Of a stretch of 64,000 nucleotides of DNA, positions 18,867 to 27,409 are shown one piece after another. The stretch is taken from contig NZ_QPJO01000004.1 of the NCBI RefSeq assembly GCF_003337305.1, positions 248,001 through 312,000 of the forward strand, read 5' to 3'. How positions within the stretch are numbered: position 1 is the stretch's first letter; every line of letters begins with the position of its first letter. Under the pieces are notes generated by a model. That model saw nothing but the letters and a program-made list of their open reading frames with translations, did not search any database and was not told where the DNA came from. The stretch comes from Winogradskyella arenosi (GTDB lineage: Bacteria; Bacteroidota; Bacteroidia; Flavobacteriales; Flavobacteriaceae). The position numbers and the translations under genes were made by a program.

Positions 18867-19358
18867 ATGATTTTTTTTTCGTTGATTAAAAAACGATAAC
18901 AAATGTACAATTTAGATTAATATATTACGAATTTTAAAACAATATTAAATGCACCTTATCTTATTTTTTTATTTCCATTGCCTCTACCTTATTTTTAGAC
19001 CTAATTATAGTGCAAAAAATTCTTTGGATTTTTAAAATAGCTCGGTTTAGAAATTGCTTAAACCCATACACCCCAATCGATACTAGCAATCTTAAGCTAA
19101 TAGCTACTGTCGCAGAACATATATTATATGTCGTTTTTTAAAAATAAAATACTTTGAAGTGAGAACTATTACGCGAAGGTATTTTATATAACAAATTCTG
19201 AACAGACCTCCTTTTTAATTTGGCCTAAAAAAATGGCCCAAACTTTAAGTTACCCCTAAATAACTCTTAGAATGGACCTGTTTTACCCTAAATTTAATAG
19301 CTTCTCAAAGTTGCAATATATTAATGATACCCACAATACTCAATTTGAGTATTTATGC
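18867..19358. other. Long spacer between lpdA and the PAS-LuxR gene
   Basis: No coding frame. The symmetric site AGTTACCCCTAAATAACT (19248-19265) has 5-base inverted arms around CCCCTAAA, and a second TTACCCTAAATTTAA lies at 19283-19297. Apart from the candidate lpdA -7 box I see nothing else. Confidence 0.5.
18900..18907 (-). promoter_or_regulatory. Candidate -7 box for lpdA
   Basis: TACATTTG on the minus strand fits TAnnTTTG and ends 33 bases before the ATG at 18866. It supports the shorter start. No clear -33 element. Confidence 0.4.
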
Positions 19359-20129
19359 TTACAACCAATGTTTATTGCTTTTTAATAGTCCTACTAATTC
19401 TCCTGTAGACGAAATGTTCAACTTTTTTAAAATATTTCTACGATGTGTATCTACGGTATGCGAACTAATATTAAGTTTATCTGAAATGGCTTTACTCGAT
19501 TGATTAAGAACTAACAATCTAATAACATCACGCTCGCGATTACTGATACGTCCCTGAAGTAATTTTTGAGAAAAATTATTGAAATATTGGGTTTCGTATT
19601 CATTATTTGCATTTAAGATCTTAGCCGAGGCAGAGATGTCCATTTTAAGTCCTGCATCTAAAACCGTGTAATGGGCTAGGCCAATAATAGGTTTGCCTTC
19701 GCTACCAAAAATTAAAGGCGTGGTATTTTGAACCACATTCACATAATTCCCCTCACTATTTTTAAGTCTGAAATTCCATGTATAATTAGTGTCTCCTCTT
19801 TTGCTTATAGGAATTTTTTCAAGCGTAAATTCCATTAAGCCATTTAGGCTTTGAATCCATGGCTCTACATCGTCTGGATGAATTCTACTCCAAAAATAGC
19901 GCATACCACGTTTTTTTAATTCCTCAGGATCCAGACCTAAACAACTCTTGTAATTTTTACTGACATATTCAAAGGTAAGAGACTGCGTATTCGTTACACA
20001 AAAAAACGTTGAACTATAAGGTAGATATTCATCAAGCTCAATAAATTTCTTAATATGCTTTTCTAAAAACGGTTTATTATAGGATTTAAAAATAAACTCG
20101 TATACCTCTTTAATTTCATCATATTTCAT
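19359..20129 (-). CDS. PAS-LuxR family transcriptional regulator
   Basis: 256 residues. A PAS-like domain covers about 45-155 (FFCVTNTQSLTFEYVSKNYK and FWSRIHPDDVEPW, with the PAC-like NFRLKNSEGNYVNVVQNTTP). The C-terminal LuxR/NarL helix-turn-helix begins near 193 (ISNRERDVIRLLVLNQSSK, HTVDTHRRNILKKLNI). This architecture senses a small ligand, redox state or light and binds DNA as a dimer. There is no receiver domain, so it is not a classical response regulator. It is monocistronic and convergent with nothing. The target is unknown; the symmetric CCCCTAAA site just downstream is a candidate. Confidence 0.88.
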   Translation of the reverse strand: MKYDEIKEVYEFIFKSYNKPFLEKHIKKFIELDEYLPYSSTFFCVTNTQSLTFEYVSKNYKSCLGLDPEELKKRGMRYFWSRIHPDDVEPWIQSLNGLMEFTLEKIPISKRGDTNYTWNFRLKNSEGNYVNVVQNTTPLIFGSEGKPIIGLAHYTVLDAGLKMDISASAKILNANNEYETQYFNNFSQKLLQGRISNRERDVIRLLVLNQSSKAISDKLNISSHTVDTHRRNILKKLNISSTGELVGLLKSNKHWL

Positions 20130-20249
20130 AAGAGAAATTTAAAAAATTATCATTTCACTATGGGTATCTATTCAAAAAAACATTCACCCAATTATCTAAA
20201 TAGCAACATTATAGTAAAGAAAACTCTAATAAAAATACACTTTTTTTAT

Positions 20250-20708
20250 TTAAACCGAGATAGCCGTAGTGTACTTCACTTCATTAATCATAAACATACT
20301 GTGAGTACTACCAATGTGATTAATTTTAGTTAATTTCTCTACCATAAATACCCGAAAGGCTTTCATATCTTTTACAAGTACTTTAAGTAAATAATCATAA
20401 TCTCCACTGAGATGGTAACACTCTAAGACCTCCTCTAACTGCGTAACTTCCCGCTCAAACCGCACCACATAATCTTGAGAGTGTTGTACCAATTTCACAT
20501 GGCAAAAGGCCACAAAATCTTTCTCCACCTTGCTTTTATCTACCAAGGCGACATATTGTTTAATAATTCCGCTTTGTTCTAATTTTTTAATACGCTCATA
20601 GACGGCAGTTACAGATAAATTTAACTGTAGCGCTAGAGCTTTTGTAGTTTGTTTACTATCTTTTTGCAGTAAGTGAAGTAATTTTCTGTCGGTAGCATCA
20701 AAAATCAT
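20250..20708 (-). CDS. Lrp/AsnC family transcriptional regulator
   Basis: 152 residues, complete. The N-terminal winged helix-turn-helix (about 5-60) contains LLHLLQKDSKQTTKALALQLNLS and YERIKKLEQSGII. The C-terminal RAM ligand-binding domain (about 65-145) contains VLECYHLSGDYDYLLKVLVKD, which is typical of Lrp proteins. It is divergent from a methionine gamma-lyase gene with a 160-base gap. By analogy with the mdeR-mdeA arrangement of Pseudomonas putida it probably controls methionine catabolism in response to an amino acid. That role is inferred. Confidence 0.93.
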   Translation of the reverse strand: MIFDATDRKLLHLLQKDSKQTTKALALQLNLSVTAVYERIKKLEQSGIIKQYVALVDKSKVEKDFVAFCHVKLVQHSQDYVVRFEREVTQLEEVLECYHLSGDYDYLLKVLVKDMKAFRVFMVEKLTKINHIGSTHSMFMINEVKYTTAISV

Positions 20709-20868
20709 ACTTATCTTTTTTCTAAACGAAGGGTTATCGTTGAGTAATTTAAGATAAAAAATCTAAAAAAAACTCTAATTGCTTATGATTTTTCTAAAAT
20801 ATACCACATTGCTTGACTAATATTCTAATATAGCAGACTTTTGATGTACTAACTAAAATTTTATAATC

Positions 20869-22068
20869 ATGGCATTTAAACCCGCAAATCAGATTCAAGA
20901 TTTACAATATTTTGGAGAGTTTGGAGGCGTAAACCCTTCCATTTCAGACTCTTCCACCTATACCTTTCTATCCGCAAAAACCATGTTTGATACTTTTGAA
21001 GGCAATGCTGATGGCTGTTATCTCTATTCGCGCCACTCGTCCCCCTCTAATTTATATTTAGCTGAAGCTTTGGCCGCTATGGAAGGGACTGAAACCGCTA
21101 CGGTAACCGCTTCAGGCATGGGCGCCATCACCGCCGTATTATTACAGCTCTGTGGCGCTGAAGACCATGTGGTCAGTAGTAGAACAATTTACGGTGGGAC
21201 GTATGCTTTTTTAAAAAATTTTACGCCACGTTTGGGTATAAACACCAGCTTTGTAGACATAACCAATTTGGAACGCGTGGAAGCGGCCATTACCCCAAAG
21301 ACTAAAGTGTTGTATTGCGAATCGGTAAGCAATCCACTACTCGAAGTCGCCGACATTAAGGGGTTAGCACAATTGGCCAAGACCTACAAGCTAAAATTGG
21401 TTGTTGATAATACGTTTTCTCCTCTATCTATTTCGCCTTATCATTTAGGTGCCGATGTGGTAATTCACAGTTTAACAAAATTTATCAATGGCTCGTCAGA
21501 TACCGTTGGTGGCGTGGTTTGCGGAACTACAGAATTAATCAATGACCTGCGTAATGTAAATGACGGTGCAGCCATGCTTTTAGGCGCTACTATGGACAGC
21601 TTGCGCGCTGCTTCAGTATTAAAAAACCTGAGAACTCTACATATAAGGATGCAACAACACAGTTCTAATGCGGCTTATTTAGCCGAAAAATTTGAACGTG
21701 AAGGCTTAAAAACCGTATATCCTGGATTAAGATCTCATCCTTCTTATGGATTATTTAAAGCTATGATGAATGAAAAATACGGATTTGGAGGGATGCTCAC
21801 CATTGATATAGGCACTTTAGAAAAAGCCAATGCCTTAATGGAATTGATGCAAAAAGAAAATTTAGGCTATCTCGCCGTAAGTTTAGGCTTTTACAAAACC
21901 TTATTTAGCGCGCCGGGGAGTTCTACATCTTCAGAAATTCCTGAGGAAGAACAGAAATCTATGGGACTAAGCGACGGTTTAATACGTTTTTCAATTGGAT
22001 TGGATGCCGATATTGAACGAACCTTCACAAAAATGAAAGCGTGTATGACCCAATTAAATATTTTATAA
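20869..22068 (+). CDS. megL: Methionine gamma-lyase or related Cys/Met-metabolism PLP enzyme
   Basis: 399 residues of the Cys/Met metabolism PLP family (fold type I). The PLP lysine is in HSLTKFINGSSDTVGGVV near residue 206. Other markers are the YSRHSSPSNLYLAEALAAMEGTE region near 52 and the aspartate that contacts the ring nitrogen in VVDNTFSPL. These enzymes cleave methionine to methanethiol, ammonia and 2-oxobutyrate, or act as cystathionine lyases or synthases. The divergent Lrp gene and downstream amino-acid-transporter candidate favour methionine gamma-lyase. Specificity cannot be decided from sequence alone. Confidence 0.82.
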   Translation: MAFKPANQIQDLQYFGEFGGVNPSISDSSTYTFLSAKTMFDTFEGNADGCYLYSRHSSPSNLYLAEALAAMEGTETATVTASGMGAITAVLLQLCGAEDHVVSSRTIYGGTYAFLKNFTPRLGINTSFVDITNLERVEAAITPKTKVLYCESVSNPLLEVADIKGLAQLAKTYKLKLVVDNTFSPLSISPYHLGADVVIHSLTKFINGSSDTVGGVVCGTTELINDLRNVNDGAAMLLGATMDSLRAASVLKNLRTLHIRMQQHSSNAAYLAEKFEREGLKTVYPGLRSHPSYGLFKAMMNEKYGFGGMLTIDIGTLEKANALMELMQKENLGYLAVSLGFYKTLFSAPGSSTSSEIPEEEQKSMGLSDGLIRFSIGLDADIERTFTKMKACMTQLNIL

Positions 22069-22095
22069 AATTTATAAAAAGAGGTAATATAATTG

Positions 22096-22135
22096 AAGGT
22101 TAGTATTTTCAGAAATGAAAATCTAACCTTTTTTT
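22096..22135 (+). terminator. Terminator after the gamma-lyase gene
   Basis: AAGGTTAG-T-ATTTTC pairs with GAAAAT-CTAACCTT around a small loop, followed by seven T. A single bulged T interrupts the stem. It separates the lyase from the NhaC-type transporter, so the two may have distinct or attenuated expression. Confidence 0.7.
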
Positions 22136-22217
22136 CAGGTATAAGCCTTGCCTCACGCTTCTTCATTTGCAAATGAGTTAACAAAATCGTAACATTACGA
22201 CACTAAACTCAGATAAA

Positions 22218-23879
22218 ATGCCAGATAAGCCCTCTCAATTAGATTTTGACAATCAAAATATCATAGACAATAAAGAATTAAATCTACTTGAAGCCCTTAT
22301 CCCAGTTGTTATTTTAATGGGGCTATTAGCGTACAATATTTTTTTCGTTGAAAGTCAAGAATGGTTCGGCGCCTATACCAATCAAATTATACTTCTTATA
22401 GGAGGTGCTATTGCCGCAGGTGTTGGTTTTTTTAATAAAACCAGCTTAAAAACAATGATTACCGAAGTTTGGGAAAACCTTAAAACCATTTTTGTTCCGG
22501 TATTGATCCTTTTATTAGTAGGAGCTCTTGCCGGGACCTGGCTCGTTAGTGGTGTAATCCCCGCTATGGTGTATTATGGCCTGCAAGTGTTAAGTCCAGC
22601 TATATTTTTACCTGCCTCTGTAGTTATTGCAGCCATAATTTCTATCGCTACGGGAAGCTCATGGACCACATCAGCAACAGTAGGTATTGCCTTAGTAGGT
22701 ATCGGAACCGCTTTAGGGATTGATCCTGGAATGATTGCAGGAGCCGTGATCTCTGGAGCCTATTTTGGAGATAAAATGTCTCCGCTTAGTGATACCACTA
22801 ATTTAGCACCCGCTATGGCCGGTACCGATTTATTTACACATATTAAATATATGGGTATTACTACCGTACCTACCGTTATCATTACCCTAGTGGTCTTTGC
22901 TATTATAAGCGCTAATATTGATACCACAGGAAGTTCTGATACTGGTTTTATTTTAGAAACCATCCGTCGTTACTTTAATATAACGCCTTGGTTATTCTTG
23001 GTTCCTGTAGCGGTTGTAGGCCTTATTTTATTAAAGACAAAACCTTTATTAGCCTTGGTTTCAGGGGTAGTCTTAGCCATTATTTTTGCTTTTGTTTTTC
23101 AACCGAAACTAATCAATAGCATTTCAGACTCTTCAATAGATACCATTACCACTTCGGTTTTAACGGATATTAATGTCACGATTTCAGATGAAGCCTATAA
23201 GGATGCTTTTACCGCAACTGATATTGAAAATATAAATAATGATGAAGGCCGTTTAGCCAATTTATTTAGCGATAATGATTTAAAAGGAATCTATACCACA
23301 GAAAATTTAAAAAACTTTTTTGCGACTGAATATAGTGATCCCGAAGTTATTGAATCTAAAGTTGAAAATTTAGATAAACTCATCACCATCAAAAGACTAA
23401 AAAAACTATTTAGTTCTGGAGGAATGAATGGTATGCTTTGGACCATCTATTTAATCTTTTGTGCCATGATTTTTGGAGGGATTATGGATGGTATCGGTGC
23501 CCTATCTAGAATTACGAAAGCCTTACTATCTATTGCAACATCTGTCTTTGGATTATTTGCGAGTACTGTGGCGAGTTGTCTTGGTTTAAACATTGTCGCT
23601 TCAGATCAATACTTAGCCATAGTTATTCCTGGTAAAATGTTTAAACAAGCTTATGAAGATCGTGGTTTAGCCCCAGAAAACTTAAGTCGTACTTTAGAAG
23701 ATTCGGGGACAGTAACTTCAGTATTAATCCCTTGGAACACGTGTGGAGCCTATCATAGTGGCGTACTAGGTGTAGGCGTCGGAGAATTTTTTATCTATGC
23801 GATATTTAATTGGTTAAGTCCGGTGACCACCTTAATTTTTGCGGCTTTAAAGTTGAAAATCAAGATGATTAAAGCGTAA
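22218..23879 (+). CDS. NhaC family transporter
   Basis: 553 residues with about 11-12 membrane segments. The NhaC signature ATGSSWTTSATVGIALVG is near residue 145, followed by SGAYFGDKMSPLSDTTNLAPA. A soluble insertion of about 100 residues (about 300-400) is acidic and helical and separates the two membrane halves. The family is named for Na+/H+ antiport, but members near methionine genes (MetT-type) are thought to import methionine. Its position 150 bases after a methionine gamma-lyase makes methionine uptake a reasonable alternative to antiport. Substrate is inferred, not shown. Confidence 0.85.
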   Translation: MPDKPSQLDFDNQNIIDNKELNLLEALIPVVILMGLLAYNIFFVESQEWFGAYTNQIILLIGGAIAAGVGFFNKTSLKTMITEVWENLKTIFVPVLILLLVGALAGTWLVSGVIPAMVYYGLQVLSPAIFLPASVVIAAIISIATGSSWTTSATVGIALVGIGTALGIDPGMIAGAVISGAYFGDKMSPLSDTTNLAPAMAGTDLFTHIKYMGITTVPTVIITLVVFAIISANIDTTGSSDTGFILETIRRYFNITPWLFLVPVAVVGLILLKTKPLLALVSGVVLAIIFAFVFQPKLINSISDSSIDTITTSVLTDINVTISDEAYKDAFTATDIENINNDEGRLANLFSDNDLKGIYTTENLKNFFATEYSDPEVIESKVENLDKLITIKRLKKLFSSGGMNGMLWTIYLIFCAMIFGGIMDGIGALSRITKALLSIATSVFGLFASTVASCLGLNIVASDQYLAIVIPGKMFKQAYEDRGLAPENLSRTLEDSGTVTSVLIPWNTCGAYHSGVLGVGVGEFFIYAIFNWLSPVTTLIFAALKLKIKMIKA

Positions 23880-23978
23880 TAAAATGCGTTTATAATACCC
23901 AAAACTTTATCATAGCCAATGCCTATTTCCTTATAAAAAATTAAAATTCGATTAACGTTTATTTTCCTTGATGCGAAG

Positions 23979-23986
23979 TATATTTG
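23979..23986 (+). promoter_or_regulatory. Candidate -7 box for the peroxiredoxin gene
   Basis: TATATTTG fits TAnnTTTG, 38 bases before the ATG. The 5' leader it implies is short and AT-rich. No -33 TTG was found at the standard distance. Confidence 0.4.
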
Positions 23987-24024
23987 TAGTGTAAAATAAT
24001 TAATAATTTTAAAACTATAAAAAC

Positions 24025-24663
24025 ATGGCATTAGTAGGAAAACAATTTCCAGATTTAGACGTAAACGCAATGAATGAATTGGGTGACACTTTTAAAGTGA
24101 ACGTTCTAGAAGAAGCTAAGAACAATAATAAAAAAGTAGTATTATTCTGGTACCCAAAAGATTTTACTTTTGTTTGCCCAACAGAATTACACGCCTTCCA
24201 GGCCGCATTAGGAGAATTTGAAAAAAGAAATACCATTGTAATTGGTGCTTCTTGTGATACTGCTGAAGTGCACTTTGCATGGTTAAGCACATCTAAAGAT
24301 AACGGAGGAATTGAAGGTGTAACTTACCCAATCCTTGCAGATTCTAACCGTAACCTTGCTTCTGCATTAGGAATTTTAGATATTTTTAATGAGCAATATG
24401 ATGAAGAAACAGGATTAGTAACTGTAGAAGGTGACAATGTTACTTTTAGAGCAACTTACATCATTGATGAAGAAGGAACTATTCAGCATGAAAGTGTGAA
24501 CAACATGCCATTAGGTAGAAACGTTAATGAATACATCAGAATCATTGATGCTTTAACACACGTACAAGAAAAAGGTGAAGTTTGTCCTGCAAACTGGGAA
24601 GAAGGAAAAGAAGCAATGCAAGCTAACGCTAAAGACACTGCTGCTTATTTAGCTGCTCACTAA
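24025..24663 (+). CDS. 2-Cys peroxiredoxin (AhpC/TSA type)
   Basis: 212 residues. The peroxidatic cysteine is in WYPKDFTFVCPTELHAFQ near residue 51, with the PxxxTxxC context. The resolving cysteine is in GEVCPANWEEGKEAMQ near 191, so this is a typical 2-Cys enzyme. It reduces hydrogen peroxide and organic peroxides in the cytoplasm using thioredoxin. A thioredoxin-fold protein follows 69 bases downstream and is the likely electron donor. The C-terminal extension AKDTAAYLAAH is longer than in E. coli AhpC. Confidence 0.93.
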   Translation: MALVGKQFPDLDVNAMNELGDTFKVNVLEEAKNNNKKVVLFWYPKDFTFVCPTELHAFQAALGEFEKRNTIVIGASCDTAEVHFAWLSTSKDNGGIEGVTYPILADSNRNLASALGILDIFNEQYDEETGLVTVEGDNVTFRATYIIDEEGTIQHESVNNMPLGRNVNEYIRIIDALTHVQEKGEVCPANWEEGKEAMQANAKDTAAYLAAH

Positions 24664-24679
24664 TCCAAAATGCTATATA

Positions 24680-24713
24680 AACCTGGGTTATTTGTAAGAA
24701 TAGCTCAGGTTTT
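24680..24713 (+). terminator. Hairpin between peroxiredoxin and thioredoxin genes
   Basis: AACCTG...GTTATT pairs with AATAGC...CAGGTT and is followed by a short T-run, so it may attenuate rather than fully stop transcription. The in-frame ATG at 24670 lies just before the hairpin, which argues against it as the thioredoxin start. Confidence 0.55.
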
Positions 24714-24732
24714 AAAAAAAATACAAAACGTT

Positions 24733-25041
24733 ATGATTCAAGAATTAGAACAAGACAACCTACAAGATATTATAAATAATAACGATACTGTAGTGGTACA
24801 GTATTCTGCAACTTGGTGCGGTAATTGCAGAATTATGAAACCAAAATTCAAGAAATTAGCAACAGAAAATGAAGGTACGGCCTTTGTGATTGCTGATGCT
24901 GAAAAATTTCCTGAAAGTAGAAAATTAGCGACGGTTGATAATTTACCAACCTTTGCCACCTTTAAAAAAGGAGCGTTTAAAAATCAAGTACAAACTAATA
25001 AGTTCGATGTTCTTAAAGAACTTGTTGAAGAAGCTATTTAA
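24733..25041 (+). CDS. Thioredoxin family protein
   Basis: 102 residues from the chosen ATG (MIQELEQDNLQDII). The redox motif WCGNC lies near residue 31 (SATWCGNCRIMKP), and the cis-proline is in DNLPTFATFKKG. The active site differs from canonical WCGPC by Asn in place of Pro. An upstream in-frame ATG at 24670 would place the first 21 residues across a terminator-like hairpin and is rejected. The position after a 2-Cys peroxiredoxin suggests that it reduces that enzyme. Confidence 0.9.
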   Translation: MIQELEQDNLQDIINNNDTVVVQYSATWCGNCRIMKPKFKKLATENEGTAFVIADAEKFPESRKLATVDNLPTFATFKKGAFKNQVQTNKFDVLKELVEEAI

Positions 25042-25043
25042 TT

Positions 25044-25301
25044 ATGAAATTACCTGTAATTAAGCATTTAACACAATTCATTGAAGAGAATGATGAAGAT
25101 TATATTTTAGAAACTATTGAAACCCTAGAACAACTTACAGAAGTCCCTTCTCTTAAAGATGAAGAACTCGATGTTATTGGAGAATTAATCTCTAATATGT
25201 ATGGCGCTGTAGAGGTCCAAAAAATGATAAAGGATGGAACGCCTAAAAAAGAAGCACTGAATACTTTTATGTCTCGTGTTCTTGGTTCTATAGATAAATA
25301 A
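25044..25301 (+). CDS. Small protein, DUF6952-like, in the peroxiredoxin operon
   Basis: 85 residues, starting 2 bases after the thioredoxin stop, so translation is coupled. It is acidic and helical with no cysteine. It contains FIEENDEDYILETIETLEQL and ends in TFMSRVLGSIDK. I remember flavobacterial homologues as DUF6952, always beside thioredoxin and peroxiredoxin genes. Function is unknown; a partner or chaperone of the peroxidase system is inferred from gene order only. Confidence 0.72.
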   Translation: MKLPVIKHLTQFIEENDEDYILETIETLEQLTEVPSLKDEELDVIGELISNMYGAVEVQKMIKDGTPKKEALNTFMSRVLGSIDK

Positions 25302-25330
25302 AAAAAGAAAAATTTCCGCTAAAATAAGAG

Positions 25331-25354
25331 CCCTTCCATCGAAGGGTTTTTTTT
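25331..25354 (+). terminator. Terminator of the peroxiredoxin-thioredoxin operon
   Basis: CCCTTC/GAAGGG with loop CATC and eight T. Confidence 0.8.
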
Positions 25355-25492
25355 ATGCCTTATGCTATTTAAATCGTGGTTCTATCGCTACTCTAACTTG
25401 TTCTAATGTAAACCTGAAGGTGTTAACGTTTTTTTTAGAGTGGACATCATTATGGTTTTCCTTCTCAGTGTATACAGGTTTAGAGCTTTTTG

Positions 25493-25523
25493 TTGTTTAT
25501 GTGTTTATGTTGACATACCTTTG
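25493..25523 (+). promoter_or_regulatory. Candidate promoter for the hydrolase gene
   Basis: TTG (25493-25495), 20 bases, then TACCTTTG (25516-25523) matches both halves of the Bacteroidetes promoter. The -7 box ends only 3 bases before the ATG at 25527, so the transcript would be leaderless; this makes the call uncertain. Confidence 0.35.
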
Positions 25524-25526
25524 AGA

Positions 25527-26531
25527 ATGAAACAGATATTAGTTATAACGATTATATTTTTGACCAGCAATTTTACAGTATTTGCACAGAAATATAGTGA
25601 ATTACAGAATTACAAACATCACTCCGTCATTACTAAAAATGATACCATAAACTATCATACTTACGCTAAAGTAAAAACAGATTCTCTAAGTACCATTCTC
25701 TTATACATTCAAGGCTCAAGTGCGATATCTTTATACCAAGTCAAAAAAGAAAAAGGCAGTATTGTTATTGGAACAACCGTGCCTTTTGATTTAGCCACAA
25801 TTCCAGATCATTTTTTATTCGTTGTAATATCACGTAAAGGATTTCCATTTTCTACTGAATTAGATAAGCCATTTCCCATTCCTGAATCATTTTTTGAGAA
25901 TCAAACGCTCGAATATCGAGCAAATCAAGCAAATTTGGTCATAAACGACCTACATAAAACATACAACAAACAATTAGACAAAATAATAGTACTCGGACAT
26001 TCTGAGGGTAGTGATGTTGTTGCAAAACTTGGAACTATAAATAAAAGAGTAACACATTTTGGATACTGGTCAGGTGGCGGGAACACCCAATTTATAGACT
26101 TTGTAACGTTTATAAGAAAAGATGTTGAAAAAGGGACTTTAACGGAAGCACAAGCAAAAATAAAAATAGATTCGCTATTTAACGACTTAAGAGATATTAT
26201 GTCTCATCCCAATGCGACGGACAAATTTTGGCAAGGAGATGATAATAGCTACAAGCGATGGAGTCATTTTTCGGACCCGCCTATTGAGAATCTATTGCAA
26301 ATTAATAAACCATTATTTGTTGCCATCGGAACAAAAGACCAAGCTGTAGCACTTGAATCTGCTTACTTGATACCAATCGAATTTATACGAAATAAAAAAG
26401 ACAATTTAACTTTTAAAGCTTACCCGAATCTTGACCATGGATTTGAAATGGAATTAGAAAATGGCGAATTTGAAGACCATTGGAATGATGTTTTTCAAGA
26501 TTTTCTAAATTGGGTGAATAAAACGCAATAA
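25527..26531 (+). CDS. Secreted alpha/beta hydrolase
   Basis: 334 residues from the ATG giving MKQILVITIIFLTSNFTVFAQ, a clear signal peptide; the longer in-frame start at 25440 would bury it. The nucleophile elbow GHSEGSD lies near residue 160. The catalytic aspartate is probably in AIGTKDQAVALES and the histidine in NLDHGFEMELE near the C-terminus, completing a Ser-Asp-His triad. It probably acts on an ester or peptide in the periplasm; the substrate is unknown. It is flanked by a candidate boundary repeat and looks like an acquired gene cassette. Confidence 0.8.
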   Translation: MKQILVITIIFLTSNFTVFAQKYSELQNYKHHSVITKNDTINYHTYAKVKTDSLSTILLYIQGSSAISLYQVKKEKGSIVIGTTVPFDLATIPDHFLFVVISRKGFPFSTELDKPFPIPESFFENQTLEYRANQANLVINDLHKTYNKQLDKIIVLGHSEGSDVVAKLGTINKRVTHFGYWSGGGNTQFIDFVTFIRKDVEKGTLTEAQAKIKIDSLFNDLRDIMSHPNATDKFWQGDDNSYKRWSHFSDPPIENLLQINKPLFVAIGTKDQAVALESAYLIPIEFIRNKKDNLTFKAYPNLDHGFEMELENGEFEDHWNDVFQDFLNWVNKTQ

Positions 26532-26541
26532 TAGTATATGC

Positions 26542-26611
26542 GAACACCGTGCGTCATAAATTGTTTTTTATGAGCTTACTTGCGAAAATCACTTACCATA
26601 ATATTAACCTA
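26542..26611 (+). repeat. Degenerate cassette-boundary repeat A
   Basis: Lies 10 bases after the hydrolase stop. It begins GAACACCGTG and ends in a block AGCTTACTTGCGAAAA then CACTT-ACCATAA. The same two blocks occur in degenerate form at 27409-27486, again directly after a gene. The shared core is ACTT.C.AAAA followed by ACC..ATAA. It may be a gene-cassette recombination site of attC type or a remnant of one. Confidence 0.5.
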
Positions 26612-26621
26612 TACGCTATCC

Positions 26622-27409
26622 ATGGGATTATTTAGCTTTTTAAAGAAAGACAAAAAGACTGAATCAAACACAAATTCAACAATTTTAGGAATGGTTCTTT
26701 TGGAAGCCCCAAATTCATTTGACTTAACAGGGACTGTAAATGAATTGAAAACAAAATGGAAACTAAAAGTCAATGATAATAACCCTAATGACAAAGCTGC
26801 TGTATTAGCCATTGGAGATTACAGTGTTGCTGTAGCAAATATTCCAGCTCCAATACCAAAAGAAGAAGTTGAAAAGCAGCTGAATACAATTATTTCTGGG
26901 AAAACGGAATTAAAGAAACATCCAAACACAAAGGACATATTGTTTTATCAATTATAAACATTGGAAAAAATACAGTTCAGGAAAATTTACTATATAGTAA
27001 AATTGCTTCTGCAGTTATGAATAACAGCAAAGCAATCGGAATTTATATTGGAGGTAGAACTTTAGTTCTGAAAAAAGACTTCTATCAAGCGAATGTGGAA
27101 ATGATGAGCAAAGAAGATCTTCCTTTATACAATTGGATTTATTTTGGTTTAAGAAAAGAAAACGGAAAACAATCTGTATATACCTACGGACTTGCTGACT
27201 TTGGTAAAATGGAAATGGAAATTGTTGAGTTTGAAAAGGCAATAGAAGAATTAAATGAAATGATATTTAATTTATCTCATTATGTTATCGCTCATGACGT
27301 TACGCTAAAAGACGGAGAAACAACTGGAATTTCAGCTGAACAAAAACTAAGAATTTCCCAATCAAAAGGAAAGTTCTTGGAAGGGAAGACATTAAAAATT
27401 AAATATTAG
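26622..27409 (+). pseudogene. DUF4261 gene broken by a frameshift
   Basis: Two ORFs together make one DUF4261 protein of about 262 residues. The N-terminal part starts at ATG 26622 (MGLFSFLKKDKKTES), contains ILGMVLLEAPNSFDLTG and ADYSVAVANIPAPIPKEE-like sequence, and ends at a stop at 26957. The other frame continues without a stop from codon 26933 (GHIVLSIINIGKNTVQEN), joins MNNSKAIGIYIGG at 27017 and ends VTLKDGETTG...LKIKY. Loss of one base around 26925-26935 explains both. Alternative: sequencing error. DUF4261 has no known activity. Confidence 0.82.

Noticed and set aside
20709-20868. SAM or other riboswitch upstream of the gamma-lyase
   Set aside because: The 160-base gap shows no conserved riboswitch core and no long stem; Lrp-type control is more likely.
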